From NCBI RefSeq assembly GCF_004354085.1, contig NZ_SMSE01000001.1, forward strand, positions 1,293,724 through 1,357,723: a stretch of DNA of 64,000 nucleotides. The letters run 5' to 3'. A model generated the notes under the pieces. It searched no databases and was not told the DNA's origin. It saw nothing but the letters and a program-made list of their open reading frames with translations. Position numbers and translations under genes: made by a program. Shown one piece after another: positions 31,020 to 41,432 of the stretch (the first letter of the stretch is position 1; the number at the start of each line of letters is the position of its first letter). The stretch comes from Seongchinamella unica. GTDB lineage: Bacteria; Pseudomonadota; Gammaproteobacteria; Pseudomonadales; Halieaceae.

Positions 31020-31913
31020 TCATTTAATATGCGCCAGTATCCCGTCCAGCTCATCCAGCGAGCTGTAATTAAGTACCAGCTTGCCCTTGCCCTTGGCGCT
31101 GTGCTGGATCTGTACCCGGGTGCCCAGTCGCTGGGACAGGTCGTCCTGCAGGTGGCGGATATTGGGGTCAATGGTTTTATCCGGCCTGGGCTTGTCTTTG
31201 GTCGAGAGCGTATTGCGCACCAGGGCCTCGGTCTGGCGCACCGACATGCCCTTGCCCACCACCTGGGCGGCGGCATGGGACTGGTCACCTCCCTCCAGCC
31301 CCAGCAGGGCCCGGGCATGGCCCATTTCCAGGTCGCCGTGTTCTACCAGGCGGCGAACATCATCCTGCAGGGTCATCAGGCGCAGCAGATTGGTCACCGT
31401 GGAGCGGGATTTGCCGACCGCATCGGCCACCTCCTGCTGGGTGAGTTCAAATTCCTGCTGCAATCGCTGCAGCGAAGCCGCTTCCTCAATGGGATTGAGG
31501 TCTTCCCGCTGGATATTCTCGATCAACGCCATGGCGATAGCGGCCTCGTCGGGCACATCGCGAATCACCGCCGGGATGGTGTCGAGGCCCGCCAGCTGGG
31601 TGGCCCGCCAGCGACGTTCGCCGGCGATGATCTCGTACTTGCGATCAGAAATGGGGCGCACGACGATGGGCTGCATCACCCCCTGGGCCCTGATGCTGTC
31701 AGCCAGTTCCTGCAGGGACTCGGGCTCCATATCGCGGCGCGGCTGGTACTTGCCCCGCTGTATCAGGTCTACCGCAAGCTCTTTCAGGGTTTTATCCGGG
31801 TCGGCGGCAACGTCTGCCAGCGGACTATCGGCGACCTCGGCGGCTTCACTGGCGGCGGCACTGGCACCCAAAAGGGCGTCGAGGCCTCTTCCAAGGGAGC
31901 GTTTTTTCGACAT
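31020..31913 (-). CDS. parB: Chromosome partitioning protein ParB
   Basis: 297 residues. A CTPase-clamp DNA-binding protein that loads at parS. The N-terminus KKRSLGRGLDALLG is the ParA-stimulating motif; residues about 60-130 hold the CTP/ParB-Srx fold with IAGERRWRATQLAG and ENIQREDLNPIEEA; a helix-turn-helix follows (LTQQEVADAVGKSRSTVTNLLRL). The C-terminal dimerisation domain ends LDGILAHIK. It starts 12 bases after parA. Its predicted targets, two perfect parS sites, lie in recF at 61805 and 62444. Confidence 0.97.
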   Translation of the reverse strand: MSKKRSLGRGLDALLGASAAASEAAEVADSPLADVAADPDKTLKELAVDLIQRGKYQPRRDMEPESLQELADSIRAQGVMQPIVVRPISDRKYEIIAGERRWRATQLAGLDTIPAVIRDVPDEAAIAMALIENIQREDLNPIEEAASLQRLQQEFELTQQEVADAVGKSRSTVTNLLRLMTLQDDVRRLVEHGDLEMGHARALLGLEGGDQSHAAAQVVGKGMSVRQTEALVRNTLSTKDKPRPDKTIDPNIRHLQDDLSQRLGTRVQIQHSAKGKGKLVLNYSSLDELDGILAHIK

Positions 31914-31925
31914 CCTGACTCTCCG

Positions 31926-32753
31926 TTACTCTGCTGCCGGGGCCGGCGCGGTGACACCAGCCGCGGCAGCGCCTGACGCCCGGGCCAGCTTCTCCTCGCG
32001 GCGGATTATTTCTCCCGCCAGGGCCATGTAGGCCTTGGAGCCGCGGGAGAACTTGTCGTAATACATGGCGGGAATGCCATGGCTGGGTGCTTCCGCCAGT
32101 CGCACATTGCGCGGTACCACCGTGCGATAGACCTTGTCCCCGAAATGACTGTGCAACTGGTTGGACACCTCGTTGGTGAGGCTGTTGCGCGGGTCGTACA
32201 TGGTGCGCAGTATGCCTTCAATCTGCAGCTGCGGGTTTACCGTCTCGGCAATCTGGGAAATGGTGCGTACCAGGTCAGACAAACCCTCCAGGGCAAAGTA
32301 CTCACACTGCATGGTGATGATCACCCCGTCCGCTGCCACCAGCGCGTTCAGGGTCAGCATGTTCAGTGATGGCGGGCAGTCGATCAGCATATAGTCGTAG
32401 GCGCCTGAGACCTCGATGAGCGCCGCCCGCAGCCGGCGTTCCCTGTGTTCCACCTGGATGAGCTCCACCTCGGCCGCCGTCAGGTCACTGTTGGAGGGCA
32501 GCACATCGTAACCGCTGTCGGCGGCGTGCCGGGCCACCTGGCTAACCGGCGCGCGATTCACCAGCACATCATAAATACTGCGCTCGACAGCATACTTGTC
32601 GATGCCGCTACCCATGGTGGCATTACCCTGGGGATCGAGGTCTACCAGCAATACACGTTTCTTCATGGCGGCCAGGGAGGCGGCCAGATTGACGCAAGTC
32701 GTTGTTTTGCCGACACCCCCTTTCTGGTTCGCAATTGCGATAATTCTTGCCAC
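31926..32753 (-). CDS. parA: Chromosome partitioning ATPase ParA (Soj)
   Basis: 275 residues of the deviant-Walker ParA/MinD family. It opens [19 protein letters not shown] with the signature Lys at residue 11 and contains [16 protein letters not shown] and LIDCPPSLN. ParA ATP dimers bind nucleoid DNA and move ParB-parS complexes. The start is GTG 32753. A short tail rich in Ala follows the ParA core. It lies between rsmG and parB in the usual order. Confidence 0.97.
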   Translation of the reverse strand: MARIIAIANQKGGVGKTTTCVNLAASLAAMKKRVLLVDLDPQGNATMGSGIDKYAVERSIYDVLVNRAPVSQVARHAADSGYDVLPSNSDLTAAEVELIQVEHRERRLRAALIEVSGAYDYMLIDCPPSLNMLTLNALVAADGVIITMQCEYFALEGLSDLVRTISQIAETVNPQLQIEGILRTMYDPRNSLTNEVSNQLHSHFGDKVYRTVVPRNVRLAEAPSHGIPAMYYDKFSRGSKAYMALAGEIIRREEKLARASGAAAAGVTAPAPAAE

Positions 32754-32781
32754 AAGATCCCCTGGTGTGTTGTTGGCGCTG

Positions 32782-33459
32782 TTAGTCGCGCAAAGTCATA
32801 TCCACCAGGTGCCGCTGCTCCCCCAGCCCTGGCACCTCCAGTGGGTGCACGGCCTGCAACTGGCAACGGTCTGCCACCGCGGCAATTTCTGCCTCTGGAT
32901 AAGCGCCTTTCATGGCGAAAAAGTGTCCGCCGGGTGCCAACAGGTGCTGGCAACCGGTGACCATATCCTCCAGAGAGGCAAACGCCCGGGAGAGCACCGC
33001 ATCGAAGGGGCCCTGGTCAAAAGACTCCACCCGCGCCTGGTGAACGGTCATATTATCCAAGCCCAGCGCAGTTTTCACCTGAAACAGGAATCGGGTCTTC
33101 TTGCCGTTGCTGTCAAGCAGATGAAACTCCCTGTCGGGAAAGAGTATGGAGAGCGGAACACCGGGCAGGCCGCCACCGGTGCCGACATCGATCAACCGCT
33201 GCCCACTGACGTAGGGAGCGATAGACAGGCTGTCAAGCAGGTGGCGGGTCACCATTTGCTGCGGATCCCGCACAGCGGTGAGATTGTAGGCCCGGTTCCA
33301 CTTGATCATCAGCGCCAGGTAGGCCAGCAGCTGGCGCTGCGAACCCTCCCCGCTCACGACCCCCAGGCGCTCACAGCCCCGGGCCAGCTGACTGCCTATG
33401 GCTGGTTCCAAGTCAGGCAAGCTTGCGGGAATCTCCGCCGCTGACGGCCCCGAGCGCAC
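32782..33459 (-). CDS. rsmG: 16S rRNA (guanine-N7) methyltransferase RsmG
   Basis: 225 residues. Methylates G527 of 16S rRNA. The signature [20 protein letters not shown] (SAM loop), [17 protein letters not shown] and [12 protein letters not shown] are present. As annotated from ATG 33459 it overlaps the end of mnmG by 47 bases; a start a few codons downstream would shorten the overlap. It is cotranscribed with mnmG (gidA) in front and parA behind, the classical gidAB-parAB order. Confidence 0.95.
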   Translation of the reverse strand: MRSGPSAAEIPASLPDLEPAIGSQLARGCERLGVVSGEGSQRQLLAYLALMIKWNRAYNLTAVRDPQQMVTRHLLDSLSIAPYVSGQRLIDVGTGGGLPGVPLSILFPDREFHLLDSNGKKTRFLFQVKTALGLDNMTVHQARVESFDQGPFDAVLSRAFASLEDMVTGCQHLLAPGGHFFAMKGAYPEAEIAAVADRCQLQAVHPLEVPGLGEQRHLVDMTLRD

Positions 33460-35320
33460 CGCGCTTCTTCAGGTAAATCAGCAACAGCGACACGGCAGCC
33501 GGGGTGACTCCGGGTATTCGCCCGGCGCGCGCCAGGGTCTCCGGGCGGGCGTCGCCCAGCTTCTGCTTGACCTCGTTGGACAGGCCGTCCACCTGCTCAT
33601 AGTCGAGATCGGCCGGCAGCCTGGTGTTTTCATGTCGGCGCAGTCGGTCGATTTCCTCCTGCTGGCGATCGATGTAACCGGCGTACTTGGCCTGGATGGC
33701 CACCTGCTCCGCAGCCTGCCGGTCGGGTGTCGGGTCGCCCTTGAGGCTGGCGATGTCGGCGTACTCCAGTTCCGGGCGCTTGAGCAGGTCCGCCAGCGAA
33801 TACTCCCGGGCCAGAGGGCTGGTCAGCTTGGCGGCCAGTTGCGCCGCTTCCGGGCTCCCGGGCTGTATCCAGGTGCTGCCCAGGCGGGCAGCCTCGGCGG
33901 CAATGGCCTCGCGTTTCTCTGCAAAGCGCTGCCAGCGGACATCGCCGACCAGGCCCAGTTGCCGGCCCTTTTCGGTAAGTCTCAGGTCGGCGTTGTCTTC
34001 CCGCAGCAACAGGCGGTGCTCGGCCCGGGAGGTGAACATGCGATAGGGCTCGACGGTGCCCATGGTGATCAGGTCATCCACCAGCACCCCGATGTAGGCC
34101 TCGTCGCGACGCGGACACCAGGGCTCTTCACCACGGACCGCAAGCGCGGCGTTCAGGCCGGCCAACAAACCCTGGGCCGCGGCTTCCTCGTATCCGGTCG
34201 TCCCGTTGATCTGGCCGGCAAAGTAAAGTCCCGGCAGTGCTTTGGTCTCCAGGGAGTACTGCAGGTCGCGAGGGTCGAAAAAGTCGTACTCGATGGCGTA
34301 ACCGGGCCGGGTGATGTGGGCATTCTCAAACCCCTTGATGGAATGCACCAGGTCGATCTGCACGTCGAATGGCAGGCTGGTGGAAATACCATTGGGGTAT
34401 AGCTCCGGTGTCGTCAGGCCTTCGGGCTCGATAAACACCTGGTGGGAATTCTTGTCGGCAAAACGGTGAATCTTGTCTTCCACACTGGGGCAATAGCGCG
34501 GGCCGACACCCTCGATCACCCCGGAAAACATCGGCGAGCGGTCGAGGCTGGCGCGAATAATATCGTGGGTGCGCTCATTGGTGTGGGTGATCCAGCAACA
34601 GCGCTGCTCCGGGTGCTCGGATACATCGCCGATAAAGGACATTACCGGCAGGGGCTTATCGCCCCACTGCTCCTCCAGTCCGGAAAAGTCCACCGTGCGG
34701 GCATCAATACGCGGCGGCGTACCTGTCTTGAGGCGCTCCACCCGGAAGGGCAATTCCCGCAGGCGCCGGGCCAGGGCAATGGAGGGCGGGTCACCGGCGC
34801 GGCCACCGGCACTGTTTTCCAGCCCGATGTGCAATTTGCCGCCAAGAAACGTGCCGGTCGTCAGCACCACCCGCGGCGCCCGAAACGTCACCCCCATCTG
34901 GGTAATGGCTCCGGCGATGCTACCGTTCTCGATCAGCAGGTCATCCACCGGCTGCTGGAAAATGCTCAGGTTTTCCTGGCTTTCAAGAATCTGGCGGATG
35001 CTATTCCGATACAGCACCCGGTCGGCCTGGGCGCGGGTTGCCCGCACCGCGGGCCCCTTGCGCGAGTTCAATACCCGAAACTGGATGCCGGCCCGGTCAG
35101 TGGCGCGGCCCATGGCGCCACCAAGGGCGTCTACCTCCTTCACCAGGTGGCTTTTGCCGATACCGCCGATCGCCGGGTTGCAGGACATCTGGCCCAGGGT
35201 ATCGACACTGTGGGTCAACAGCAGGGTACGACAGCCCATGCGGGCTGCCGCCAGGCAAGCCTCGGTCCCGGCGTGGCCACCACCGATCACGATGACATCG
35301 AACTGTTGCTTGAATTCCAC
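33413..35320 (-). CDS. mnmG: tRNA uridine-34 carboxymethylaminomethyl-modifying enzyme, FAD subunit
   Basis: 635 residues, the usual length. With MnmE it installs cmnm5U34 or nm5U34 in tRNAs. The FAD-binding [14 protein letters not shown] starts near residue 10, and [31 protein letters not shown] and [14 protein letters not shown] are all present. The start is GTG 35320 with AAGGG about ten bases upstream. It heads the mnmG-rsmG-parA-parB operon. Its normal partner gene mnmE is 19 kb away, beyond a block of accessory genes. Confidence 0.97.
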   Translation of the reverse strand: MEFKQQFDVIVIGGGHAGTEACLAAARMGCRTLLLTHSVDTLGQMSCNPAIGGIGKSHLVKEVDALGGAMGRATDRAGIQFRVLNSRKGPAVRATRAQADRVLYRNSIRQILESQENLSIFQQPVDDLLIENGSIAGAITQMGVTFRAPRVVLTTGTFLGGKLHIGLENSAGGRAGDPPSIALARRLRELPFRVERLKTGTPPRIDARTVDFSGLEEQWGDKPLPVMSFIGDVSEHPEQRCCWITHTNERTHDIIRASLDRSPMFSGVIEGVGPRYCPSVEDKIHRFADKNSHQVFIEPEGLTTPELYPNGISTSLPFDVQIDLVHSIKGFENAHITRPGYAIEYDFFDPRDLQYSLETKALPGLYFAGQINGTTGYEEAAAQGLLAGLNAALAVRGEEPWCPRRDEAYIGVLVDDLITMGTVEPYRMFTSRAEHRLLLREDNADLRLTEKGRQLGLVGDVRWQRFAEKREAIAAEAARLGSTWIQPGSPEAAQLAAKLTSPLAREYSLADLLKRPELEYADIASLKGDPTPDRQAAEQVAIQAKYAGYIDRQQEEIDRLRRHENTRLPADLDYEQVDGLSNEVKQKLGDARPETLARAGRIPGVTPAAVSLLLIYLKKRGALGAVSGGDSRKLA

Positions 35321-35352
35321 TCGGGTCTACCCTTCAGGCATTTGGGGGCGCG

Positions 35353-35381
35353 ATTATACGTGGGCCGGTGCCGGTGTTCAA
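35353..35381 (-). promoter_or_regulatory. Sigma-70 promoter of the mnmG-rsmG-parAB operon
   Basis: Minus strand TTGAAC (35381-35376), a 17-base spacer and TATAAT (35358-35353), 33 bases before the mnmG start. Apart from the spacer sequence it is identical to the atp operon promoter. The spacing and hexamers are near optimal. Confidence 0.8.
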
Positions 35382-35512
35382 AAATTGTTCGACTGTAAAA
35401 ATGCCGTCCGGGCGACCTTGGACAAGCCTTCTACAGCCCGTGTAAAGTGGCCATTGCCGCGGCCCGGAGCCCGCCACTTCCCACTCATTCGATTATCAAG
35501 GGTAGTACTACT

Positions 35513-36766
35513 ATGGATTGGTTGCTGACATTCCTGGCTGTTTTCAACGTCGCCTCGATGTATACCGTTTTCAGCCCGCGGGTGAAACCGCGCAAGGCTG
35601 TACCCTGGGGAACCTTCGCTACCGCCCTGCTGGCGACCGAGCTGGCGTGGATCTGGTTACCGCTGCAGGCTCTTCTGGCCTGGTTGCTGGCGCTGGCCGG
35701 GGCTACTGATTCCAACCTGGGCTCGCTGGCAATGCTGGTGCTGGCAGTGAGCTGGGGCGGCCTGGTCTGGAGCATCTGGAAATCAACCCACGCCCGGGAC
35801 ACGGTCGAGGGCGCTCTGCTGGACAGGATCGGCTACGGCTATCGTGCCGAGATCCCGGCTGAGCGCAGCAGCGAATTGCGGCGGGAGGTCAGCTTCGACG
35901 ACTGGCGCGACCCGCGCCCCACCCCCGTCCCCGGTGTCGAGGTGCTGCGCAATATCCCCTATGGACCCCACGGCGTGCACCAGCATCTGGATATCTACCG
36001 GCCCCAGGTTATCCCCGAGGGCGGCTGCCCGGTGCTGTTGCAGATACACGGCGGCGCCTGGATGATCGGCGACAAGAAACACCAGGCACTGCCACTGATG
36101 TACCACCTGGCCAGCCGCGGCTGGATCTGCGTGGCGGCCAATTATCGACTCAGCCCCAGCGTCGCCTTCCCTACCCACTTGCTGGACTGCAAGAAAGCGC
36201 TCTGCTGGATTCGTGAAAATGGTGACGAATACGGCATGGATACGGATTTCATTGCTGTCACCGGCGGCTCCGCCGGTGGTCATCTCACGGCCCTGATGGG
36301 GCTTACTGCCAATCGTCCCGAGCTGCAGCCGGACAACCCCGACACGGATACCACCCTGCAGGCGGCGGTCCCTTTTTACGGGGTTTACGATTTCCTGGTA
36401 CGTTATGACCAGCACCCCAATCGTCAGGTTTACCAGAAGTTCCTTAACGGCAAGGTCATGCATGAAACCGTGGAGGAAAACCCGGAACTATGGGACCTTG
36501 CTTCTCCGGTTGTCCAGGTCCACCGGGACGCCCCTCCCTTCATGATTCTACACGGCACTCACGACAGCCTGGCCTCGGTCAGGGATGCACAGGTATTCGC
36601 CCAGAAACTGGAAGAGGTCTCGCAACAGCCCGTGGTATATGTGGAGATGCCGGGAGCAGAGCATGCCTGGGAGTTGATACACTCCCTGCGCACGGAACAT
36701 ACAGTGGACGGAGTACACCGGTTTCTGGAGTGGGCACTGGCGCGACACCGGAAGGGCAATGGCTGA
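35513..36766 (+). CDS. Membrane-anchored alpha/beta hydrolase (esterase/lipase)
   Basis: 417 residues. Residues 1-105 contain three hydrophobic segments (WLLTFLAVFNVASMYTVF, FATALLATELAWIWLPLQ, SLAMLVLAVSWGGLVW), so the enzyme is membrane bound. The catalytic domain has the oxyanion motif HGGAW, nucleophile GGSAGG, an acid in HGTHDS and His in GAEHAWE, typical of the hormone-sensitive-lipase/BD-FAE-like group. Close relatives occur beside mycobacterial-type lipid metabolism. The start ATG 35513 was chosen over an upstream frame extension. First gene of the accessory block after mnmG, which is divergent. Confidence 0.85.
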   Translation: MDWLLTFLAVFNVASMYTVFSPRVKPRKAVPWGTFATALLATELAWIWLPLQALLAWLLALAGATDSNLGSLAMLVLAVSWGGLVWSIWKSTHARDTVEGALLDRIGYGYRAEIPAERSSELRREVSFDDWRDPRPTPVPGVEVLRNIPYGPHGVHQHLDIYRPQVIPEGGCPVLLQIHGGAWMIGDKKHQALPLMYHLASRGWICVAANYRLSPSVAFPTHLLDCKKALCWIRENGDEYGMDTDFIAVTGGSAGGHLTALMGLTANRPELQPDNPDTDTTLQAAVPFYGVYDFLVRYDQHPNRQVYQKFLNGKVMHETVEENPELWDLASPVVQVHRDAPPFMILHGTHDSLASVRDAQVFAQKLEEVSQQPVVYVEMPGAEHAWELIHSLRTEHTVDGVHRFLEWALARHRKGNG

Positions 36767-36850
36767 ACCGGCCAGGTTCCCGCGCAGTACACAGCGCTGC
36801 GCGGTAGTGACGGGCAGTCGCCGCGCTTTGGCTGGAGAGTCTTGCGAGTC

Positions 36851-37702
36851 TCAGTCTCCTGAGCCGCCCTGGACCCGCTGATCGCACCAGGCCAGCAAGT
36901 CCGCTATCACCTGTTCCCGCTCCGGTTCATTCAGAATCTCGTGATAGAGCTGCGGGTAAAGCTTCAGCTGTTTGTCTGCCGAGCCCACGGTCTCAAACAG
37001 GAACTGCGCTCCCGCCGGAGATGCCATGGAGTCCTGTTCCCCGTGCATGATCAGCAGCGGCAGGTGGATTTCCCCAGCCCGTTGCTGGACTTCGTTCATC
37101 GCTTTGAACAGCTCGGAAACAAAGCCCGCTGACATCTTGCCGTGATTGACCAGCGGGTCCTCGGTATAGGCTTTTACCACTGCCGGGTCTCGACTGACAC
37201 CGGCGGCATCAAGCTGTAATACCCCCAATCGCGGAGCGATAAGCGACAGCAGGCGGATAATCGCCAGCTGCAGGAAACCCGGTTCCAGGTCGCTCATTAT
37301 CGCAGGGCCTGACAACGCGCAGGCGACAAAGTCCTGCTGGTGGCGCAGCAGGTAGCAGCTGCTGATCAAACCGCCCATGCTGTGACCGAACAGAATCATC
37401 GGCAATCCCGGGAAACGTGCGATCACCTGTTGCCGGAAACGCTCCAGGGTTTCCAGGTGGTCGTCGAAGCTGGCCATGTGGCCATACTCTCCGTCGGAAC
37501 GACCGTGGCCAATGTGATCCAGCGCCGCAACCGCATAACCGGAAGCGCAGAACCGCTCAGCCACTGCGGCGTATCGACCACTGTGCTCACCGGCACCATG
37601 AACCAGCAATATCACTGCCCGGGGTTCCTGGTCGGGCAGCCAGTACTGGTAGTACACCGAGTGCCCGGCCGCGCCCTCTAGTTTTCCTTCCTGATGTTGC
37701 AC
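36851..37702 (-). CDS. Monoacylglycerol lipase-like alpha/beta hydrolase
   Basis: 283 residues of the serine aminopeptidase S33/monoglyceride lipase group. The oxyanion motif VHGAGEHSGRY, nucleophile FGHSMGGLIS, acid in MHGEQDSMA and His in LYHEILNE are visible. It probably hydrolyses monoacylglycerol or lysophospholipid; the natural substrate is unknown. It is soluble, with no signal peptide, and lies nine bases after the stop-proximal end of the next hydrolase gene's transcript, so both minus-strand hydrolases are probably cotranscribed. Confidence 0.88.
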   Translation of the reverse strand: MQHQEGKLEGAAGHSVYYQYWLPDQEPRAVILLVHGAGEHSGRYAAVAERFCASGYAVAALDHIGHGRSDGEYGHMASFDDHLETLERFRQQVIARFPGLPMILFGHSMGGLISSCYLLRHQQDFVACALSGPAIMSDLEPGFLQLAIIRLLSLIAPRLGVLQLDAAGVSRDPAVVKAYTEDPLVNHGKMSAGFVSELFKAMNEVQQRAGEIHLPLLIMHGEQDSMASPAGAQFLFETVGSADKQLKLYPQLYHEILNEPEREQVIADLLAWCDQRVQGGSGD

Positions 37703-37711
37703 GCGCCCTCC

Positions 37712-38773
37712 CTATCCCTCTTCGTCGAGGAATTTTCCAATTTCGTCCCAGGCCTCGCAGGCCTCGGGAAGCTGAGGATAAAACATATGCCAGACATGGA
37801 CCACATGCTGCCAGCTCTGCAGCCTTGCCGGTGATCCCTGGGATACCGCCCGGTTCACGTACCGGCGCCCGTCATCACACAGCATCTCTGCCTCGCTGAC
37901 ATGTACCAGGGTGGGGGGCAGGTCATGGAGATCCCTGAACACCGGTGAAATTGTCGGATGTGCCGGTGTGGTGCGGTTCTGAAACAGGCCGACCCAGAGC
38001 AGTAGCGGCCGGGGAAACCTGGCCAGGCCCCGTAGCATGGGGCCGAGCATGGCGTCGGTCTCGATATTGCCTTTCATGCTCGGTGAGCCCAGGGTGGCAT
38101 CGGTCAGGGGTGACAGGGCAACGACGGCGTCCGCCTTGCGGCTGCCGTGGTCCCTGGACCACGCCGACATCATCAGCGCCAGGTTACCGCCAGCCGAATC
38201 ACCCGCCAGATAGGCCTTGTGGGCGGTGGACGGTCCCTCGGGACCATTGGCCAACATCCATTCGTAAGCGGTGCGACAGTCCTCTACACCTGCCCTGCGC
38301 GAGTGTTCCGGCATCAGGCGGTAGTCTATCGCCAGCACAGCGCAGCCGGAGACCTCGGAAAATCGACTGGTTATATTGCGGTGACTCCGGGGACTGCCCA
38401 TGACAAACGCACCACCATGGATATAAAGCAGTCGCCGCAGGCTATCGGCACCGGGTGCCTGCACCCACTCGGCGGCAACGCCGGCTGCATTTGCCGGTGT
38501 GAAGCTGGCAGACAGGTCCAGGCCATCGGAGATCTGGTCCATATACTGGCGCATCAGGCGCAACTGGTCCTTGCGCGGCGCCTCACGGACAGACCCCATT
38601 CCCACACCCAGCGAAGCAACCACCTCAGCGTGGGCTTCACTGGGTGGTCGCCCCAGGCCGAACTGCTCTCCCGGGGGCTGGTCGTACTTACCCAGATCAG
38701 GCCCATTGAGATACACCCGGGTGACAACTGCCACTACTGCCAGTATCACCAGCACCAGCCAGATCCAAATCAT
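37712..38773 (-). CDS. Hormone-sensitive-lipase family esterase (alpha/beta hydrolase)
   Basis: 353 residues from ATG 38773, where a GGAA box precedes the start and the protein begins with a membrane helix (MIWIWLVLVILAVVAVVTRV); longer versions from 38851 or 38899 are possible. The family IV motifs are clear: HGGAFVMGSPRSHR (oxyanion) and GDSAGGN (nucleophile Ser), with acid and His in EAEMLCDD and HVVHVWHM. It resembles short-chain esterases such as LipN/Est. Membrane-anchored like the 35513 protein. First gene of a two-gene minus-strand unit. Confidence 0.85.
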   Translation of the reverse strand: MIWIWLVLVILAVVAVVTRVYLNGPDLGKYDQPPGEQFGLGRPPSEAHAEVVASLGVGMGSVREAPRKDQLRLMRQYMDQISDGLDLSASFTPANAAGVAAEWVQAPGADSLRRLLYIHGGAFVMGSPRSHRNITSRFSEVSGCAVLAIDYRLMPEHSRRAGVEDCRTAYEWMLANGPEGPSTAHKAYLAGDSAGGNLALMMSAWSRDHGSRKADAVVALSPLTDATLGSPSMKGNIETDAMLGPMLRGLARFPRPLLLWVGLFQNRTTPAHPTISPVFRDLHDLPPTLVHVSEAEMLCDDGRRYVNRAVSQGSPARLQSWQHVVHVWHMFYPQLPEACEAWDEIGKFLDEEG

Positions 38774-38925
38774 CAGTACATTTCCGGAAAGCCAAGGAAC
38801 CCGCATTCTGTGCGCCGCGACCATTTGATACAAGTACCCGCGGCGGGTCATGCTTGTGCAAGCTACCGGGTTTTGGTTAGCATGCAGGGGCAAGATCAAA
38901 TAATAATCAACATGGAGTCAGCTGT

Positions 38926-40920
38926 ATGTCTGGATATCATGTAATACCTCCCTTGCTCGGACTGGCCGGCCTGGTCGTCGCTTTCATTATTTATCACATC
39001 ATGATTCGCCATAACCACGGTGATGGCGTCGTCAAGAAAATTGGCGACCAGATTCACCTGGGCGCCATGGTGTTTATGCAGCGCGAGTACAAGATGCTCG
39101 CCATCTTTGGCCTGGTGTTACTGGTGGGCATCTTCGTTTCACCGCTGGGTGCAAATACCGCCATCGCCTTCCTGGTGGGTGCGCTGTCGTCGGCGATCGC
39201 CGGCTTCCTCGGCATGTTCGCCGCCACCAAGGCCAACGTGCGAACCGCGGTGGCGGCCCACAATCACGGCCAGGACCTCGCCTTGTCCATTGCCTTTTAC
39301 GGCGGATCCATCATGGGTTTGTGTGTCGCTTCCCTGGGCCTGATCGGCCTGGGCAGCCTGTACTGGTACTTCGGCGGCGACCCACACACCGCTCACGCCA
39401 TTCATGGTTTCGGCATGGGAGCCTCGGTCGTCGCCCTGTTCTCCAGGGTTGGCGGCGGCATCTTCACCAAGAGTGCCGACGTGGGTGCGGACCTCGTAGG
39501 CAAGGTGGAAGCCGGAATCCCGGAGGACGACCCCCGCAATCCGGGGGTGATTGCTGATAACGTGGGCGACAACGTGGGTGATATCGCCGGTATGGGATCA
39601 GACATTTTTGAATCCTACTGTGGCTCCATGATCGCCTGTATCGCCATCGCTTCAACCATGGCCATCTCGGCGGATGAAAAGGACGCGATGATGTTCCTGC
39701 CACTCAGCCTTGCCTCCATCGGCCTGCTGGCATCGCTGGCCGGTATTTTCATCGTTCGCGCTCGCAGCTCCGCGGCCCCGGAAGTCGCCCTGAGAACCGG
39801 TACGCTCGCCGCCCCGGTGGTGTTCGCCGCCATGGCCTACTTCCTTATCCAGGCAATGGGTCTGGGCACCAACATCTGGTATTCGGTCGTGGCCGGTGCG
39901 GTCGGTGGTGTCCTGATCGGGCTGATAACCGAGTACTACACCGGCTCCAAACCGGTCATACGAATAGCCAAGTCAGGCGAGACAGGGCCGGCAACGGTCA
40001 TGATCACAGGTCTGGCGGTTGGCATGCAGTCGGTGGTACTGCCGATTCTGTTCCTCGCCGCCATTATCTGGGTCTCGACCAGCATGTCCGGCTTGTACGG
40101 CGTGGGCATTTCAGCCGTGGGCATGCTCGCCACGGTGGGTATTACCATGGCCATCGATGCCTATGGGCCGGTGGCGGATAACGCCGGCGGTATCGCTGAA
40201 ATGGCGGGCATGGGCGAAGAAACCCGCAAAATCACCGACGGACTCGACGAAGTGGGTAACACCACGGCTGCCATCGGCAAGGGCTTTGCCATTGGCGCCG
40301 CGGCCCTTGCCGCGCTGGCGATCATTGCCGCCTTTGTGGAAACCGTGGAGGTCAACAATCCCGGCTTCGCGCTGGAGATTTCCGACCCGACGGTGTTGGT
40401 GGGCATGTTCATCGGCGGTACCGTGCCATTCCTGATCGCGTCCATTACCATGACCGCAGTCGGTGAGGCCGCCTTCGACATGATTACCGAGATCCGCCGC
40501 CAGTTCCGGGAAATTCCCGGCTTGCTGGAAGGCAAAGCCGAGCCTGACACCGCCCGCTGCGTCGACATCGCCACTTCAGCGGCGCTGCGGAGGATGATAG
40601 GCCCTGGCGCTATCGCGGTCGCCACGCCGATAGTGGTGGGGTTCGGGCTTGGCGCCACCGCGCTCGGCGGGATGCTCGGCGGTGCCCTGCTGGGCTGTGT
40701 GTTGATGGCTCTGATGATGGCCAACGCCGGTGGCGCCTGGGACAACGCCAAGAAATATGTCGAAAAAGGCAATCTCGGCGGCAAGGGCTCCGACACCCAC
40801 GCGGCGACCGTCGTCGGCGACACCGTGGGCGACCCCTTCAAGGATACCTCCGGTCCTTCGATGAACATTCTCATCAACGTGATGGCTATTGTCAGCCTGG
40901 TGATTGCGCCGCTGCTCTGA
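38926..40920 (+). CDS. hppA: K+-dependent membrane pyrophosphatase, probably Na+-pumping
   Basis: 664 residues, about 16 membrane helices. It couples hydrolysis of pyrophosphate to cation export. The PPi-binding core [21 protein letters not shown] and [10 protein letters not shown] is intact. [10 protein letters not shown] carries Ala448 and Gly451, the K+-dependent type (K+-independent enzymes have Lys and Thr there). The gating Glu229 (IFESY) sits one turn earlier than in plant H+ pumps, which is the Na+-pump position. The start ATG 38926 has GGAG ten bases upstream. Followed by a GC-rich hairpin. Ion choice is inference. Confidence 0.93.
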   Translation: MSGYHVIPPLLGLAGLVVAFIIYHIMIRHNHGDGVVKKIGDQIHLGAMVFMQREYKMLAIFGLVLLVGIFVSPLGANTAIAFLVGALSSAIAGFLGMFAATKANVRTAVAAHNHGQDLALSIAFYGGSIMGLCVASLGLIGLGSLYWYFGGDPHTAHAIHGFGMGASVVALFSRVGGGIFTKSADVGADLVGKVEAGIPEDDPRNPGVIADNVGDNVGDIAGMGSDIFESYCGSMIACIAIASTMAISADEKDAMMFLPLSLASIGLLASLAGIFIVRARSSAAPEVALRTGTLAAPVVFAAMAYFLIQAMGLGTNIWYSVVAGAVGGVLIGLITEYYTGSKPVIRIAKSGETGPATVMITGLAVGMQSVVLPILFLAAIIWVSTSMSGLYGVGISAVGMLATVGITMAIDAYGPVADNAGGIAEMAGMGEETRKITDGLDEVGNTTAAIGKGFAIGAAALAALAIIAAFVETVEVNNPGFALEISDPTVLVGMFIGGTVPFLIASITMTAVGEAAFDMITEIRRQFREIPGLLEGKAEPDTARCVDIATSAALRRMIGPGAIAVATPIVVGFGLGATALGGMLGGALLGCVLMALMMANAGGAWDNAKKYVEKGNLGGKGSDTHAATVVGDTVGDPFKDTSGPSMNILINVMAIVSLVIAPLL

Positions 40921-40928
40921 GCCTGTCC

Positions 40929-40953
40929 CGGTGGGGCCACCCGGGCCCCACCG
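40929..40953 (+). terminator. Hairpin downstream of hppA, likely terminator
   Basis: CGGTGGGGCC (40929-40938), a 5-base loop and GGCCCCACCG (40944-40953) form a perfect 10-bp GC-rich stem nine bases after the hppA stop. The following CTTATCG lacks a good T run, so it may work poorly or need Rho. Confidence 0.6.
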
Positions 40954-41005
40954 CTTATCGCTGCAGTTTCCCTAAGATACAATCTCACGGCCAAAGAAGA
41001 GCGCC

Positions 41006-41410
41006 GTGCCTGCACTGACCGCCGCCGAGAAATCCGAACTGCTATCGAAGATGTGTCACTACATCCCCCAAGCCCGTCACCTTGGGGTTCACCTTGTTGC
41101 GCTGGATGACCAGGAGATCACCCTGTGCCCGCCCTACCGGAAGGAACTGGTCGGTCAGCGGGACCTGCGCATGGACTACTCGGCCGCGGCTCTGCACCTG
41201 ATCGCCAAGATAGAACAAACGGTTATACCAAAAACCACAAATTTCTCACTCGACTACCTGCGACCCACCCGGCTGCAGGATACTTACGCGCAATGCGCTC
41301 TTACCCGACAGGGTCGCCAGGTCGCAAATGTAAGTATCACCGCCTGGCAGGAACGTCGGGACCGACCCTGTGCCATTGCCAGGGCGCATTTCCTCATACC
41401 CGAACAATAA
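41006..41410 (+). CDS. PaaI-like hotdog thioesterase family protein
   Basis: 134 residues starting at GTG 41006, with GAAGAG five bases upstream. Hotdog-fold pattern: an N-terminal helix, [22 protein letters not shown], then the [10 protein letters not shown] helix and [18 protein letters not shown] strand region where PaaI-type enzymes carry the DYL/RP motif. The usual catalytic Asp is not obvious, so it may bind rather than hydrolyse acyl-CoA. It is transcribed away from hppA and leads to the SnoaL-like gene 22 bases on. Confidence 0.75.
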   Translation: MPALTAAEKSELLSKMCHYIPQARHLGVHLVALDDQEITLCPPYRKELVGQRDLRMDYSAAALHLIAKIEQTVIPKTTNFSLDYLRPTRLQDTYAQCALTRQGRQVANVSITAWQERRDRPCAIARAHFLIPEQ

Positions 41411-41432
41411 CCAGTAATAAGGAGTAACGAAG

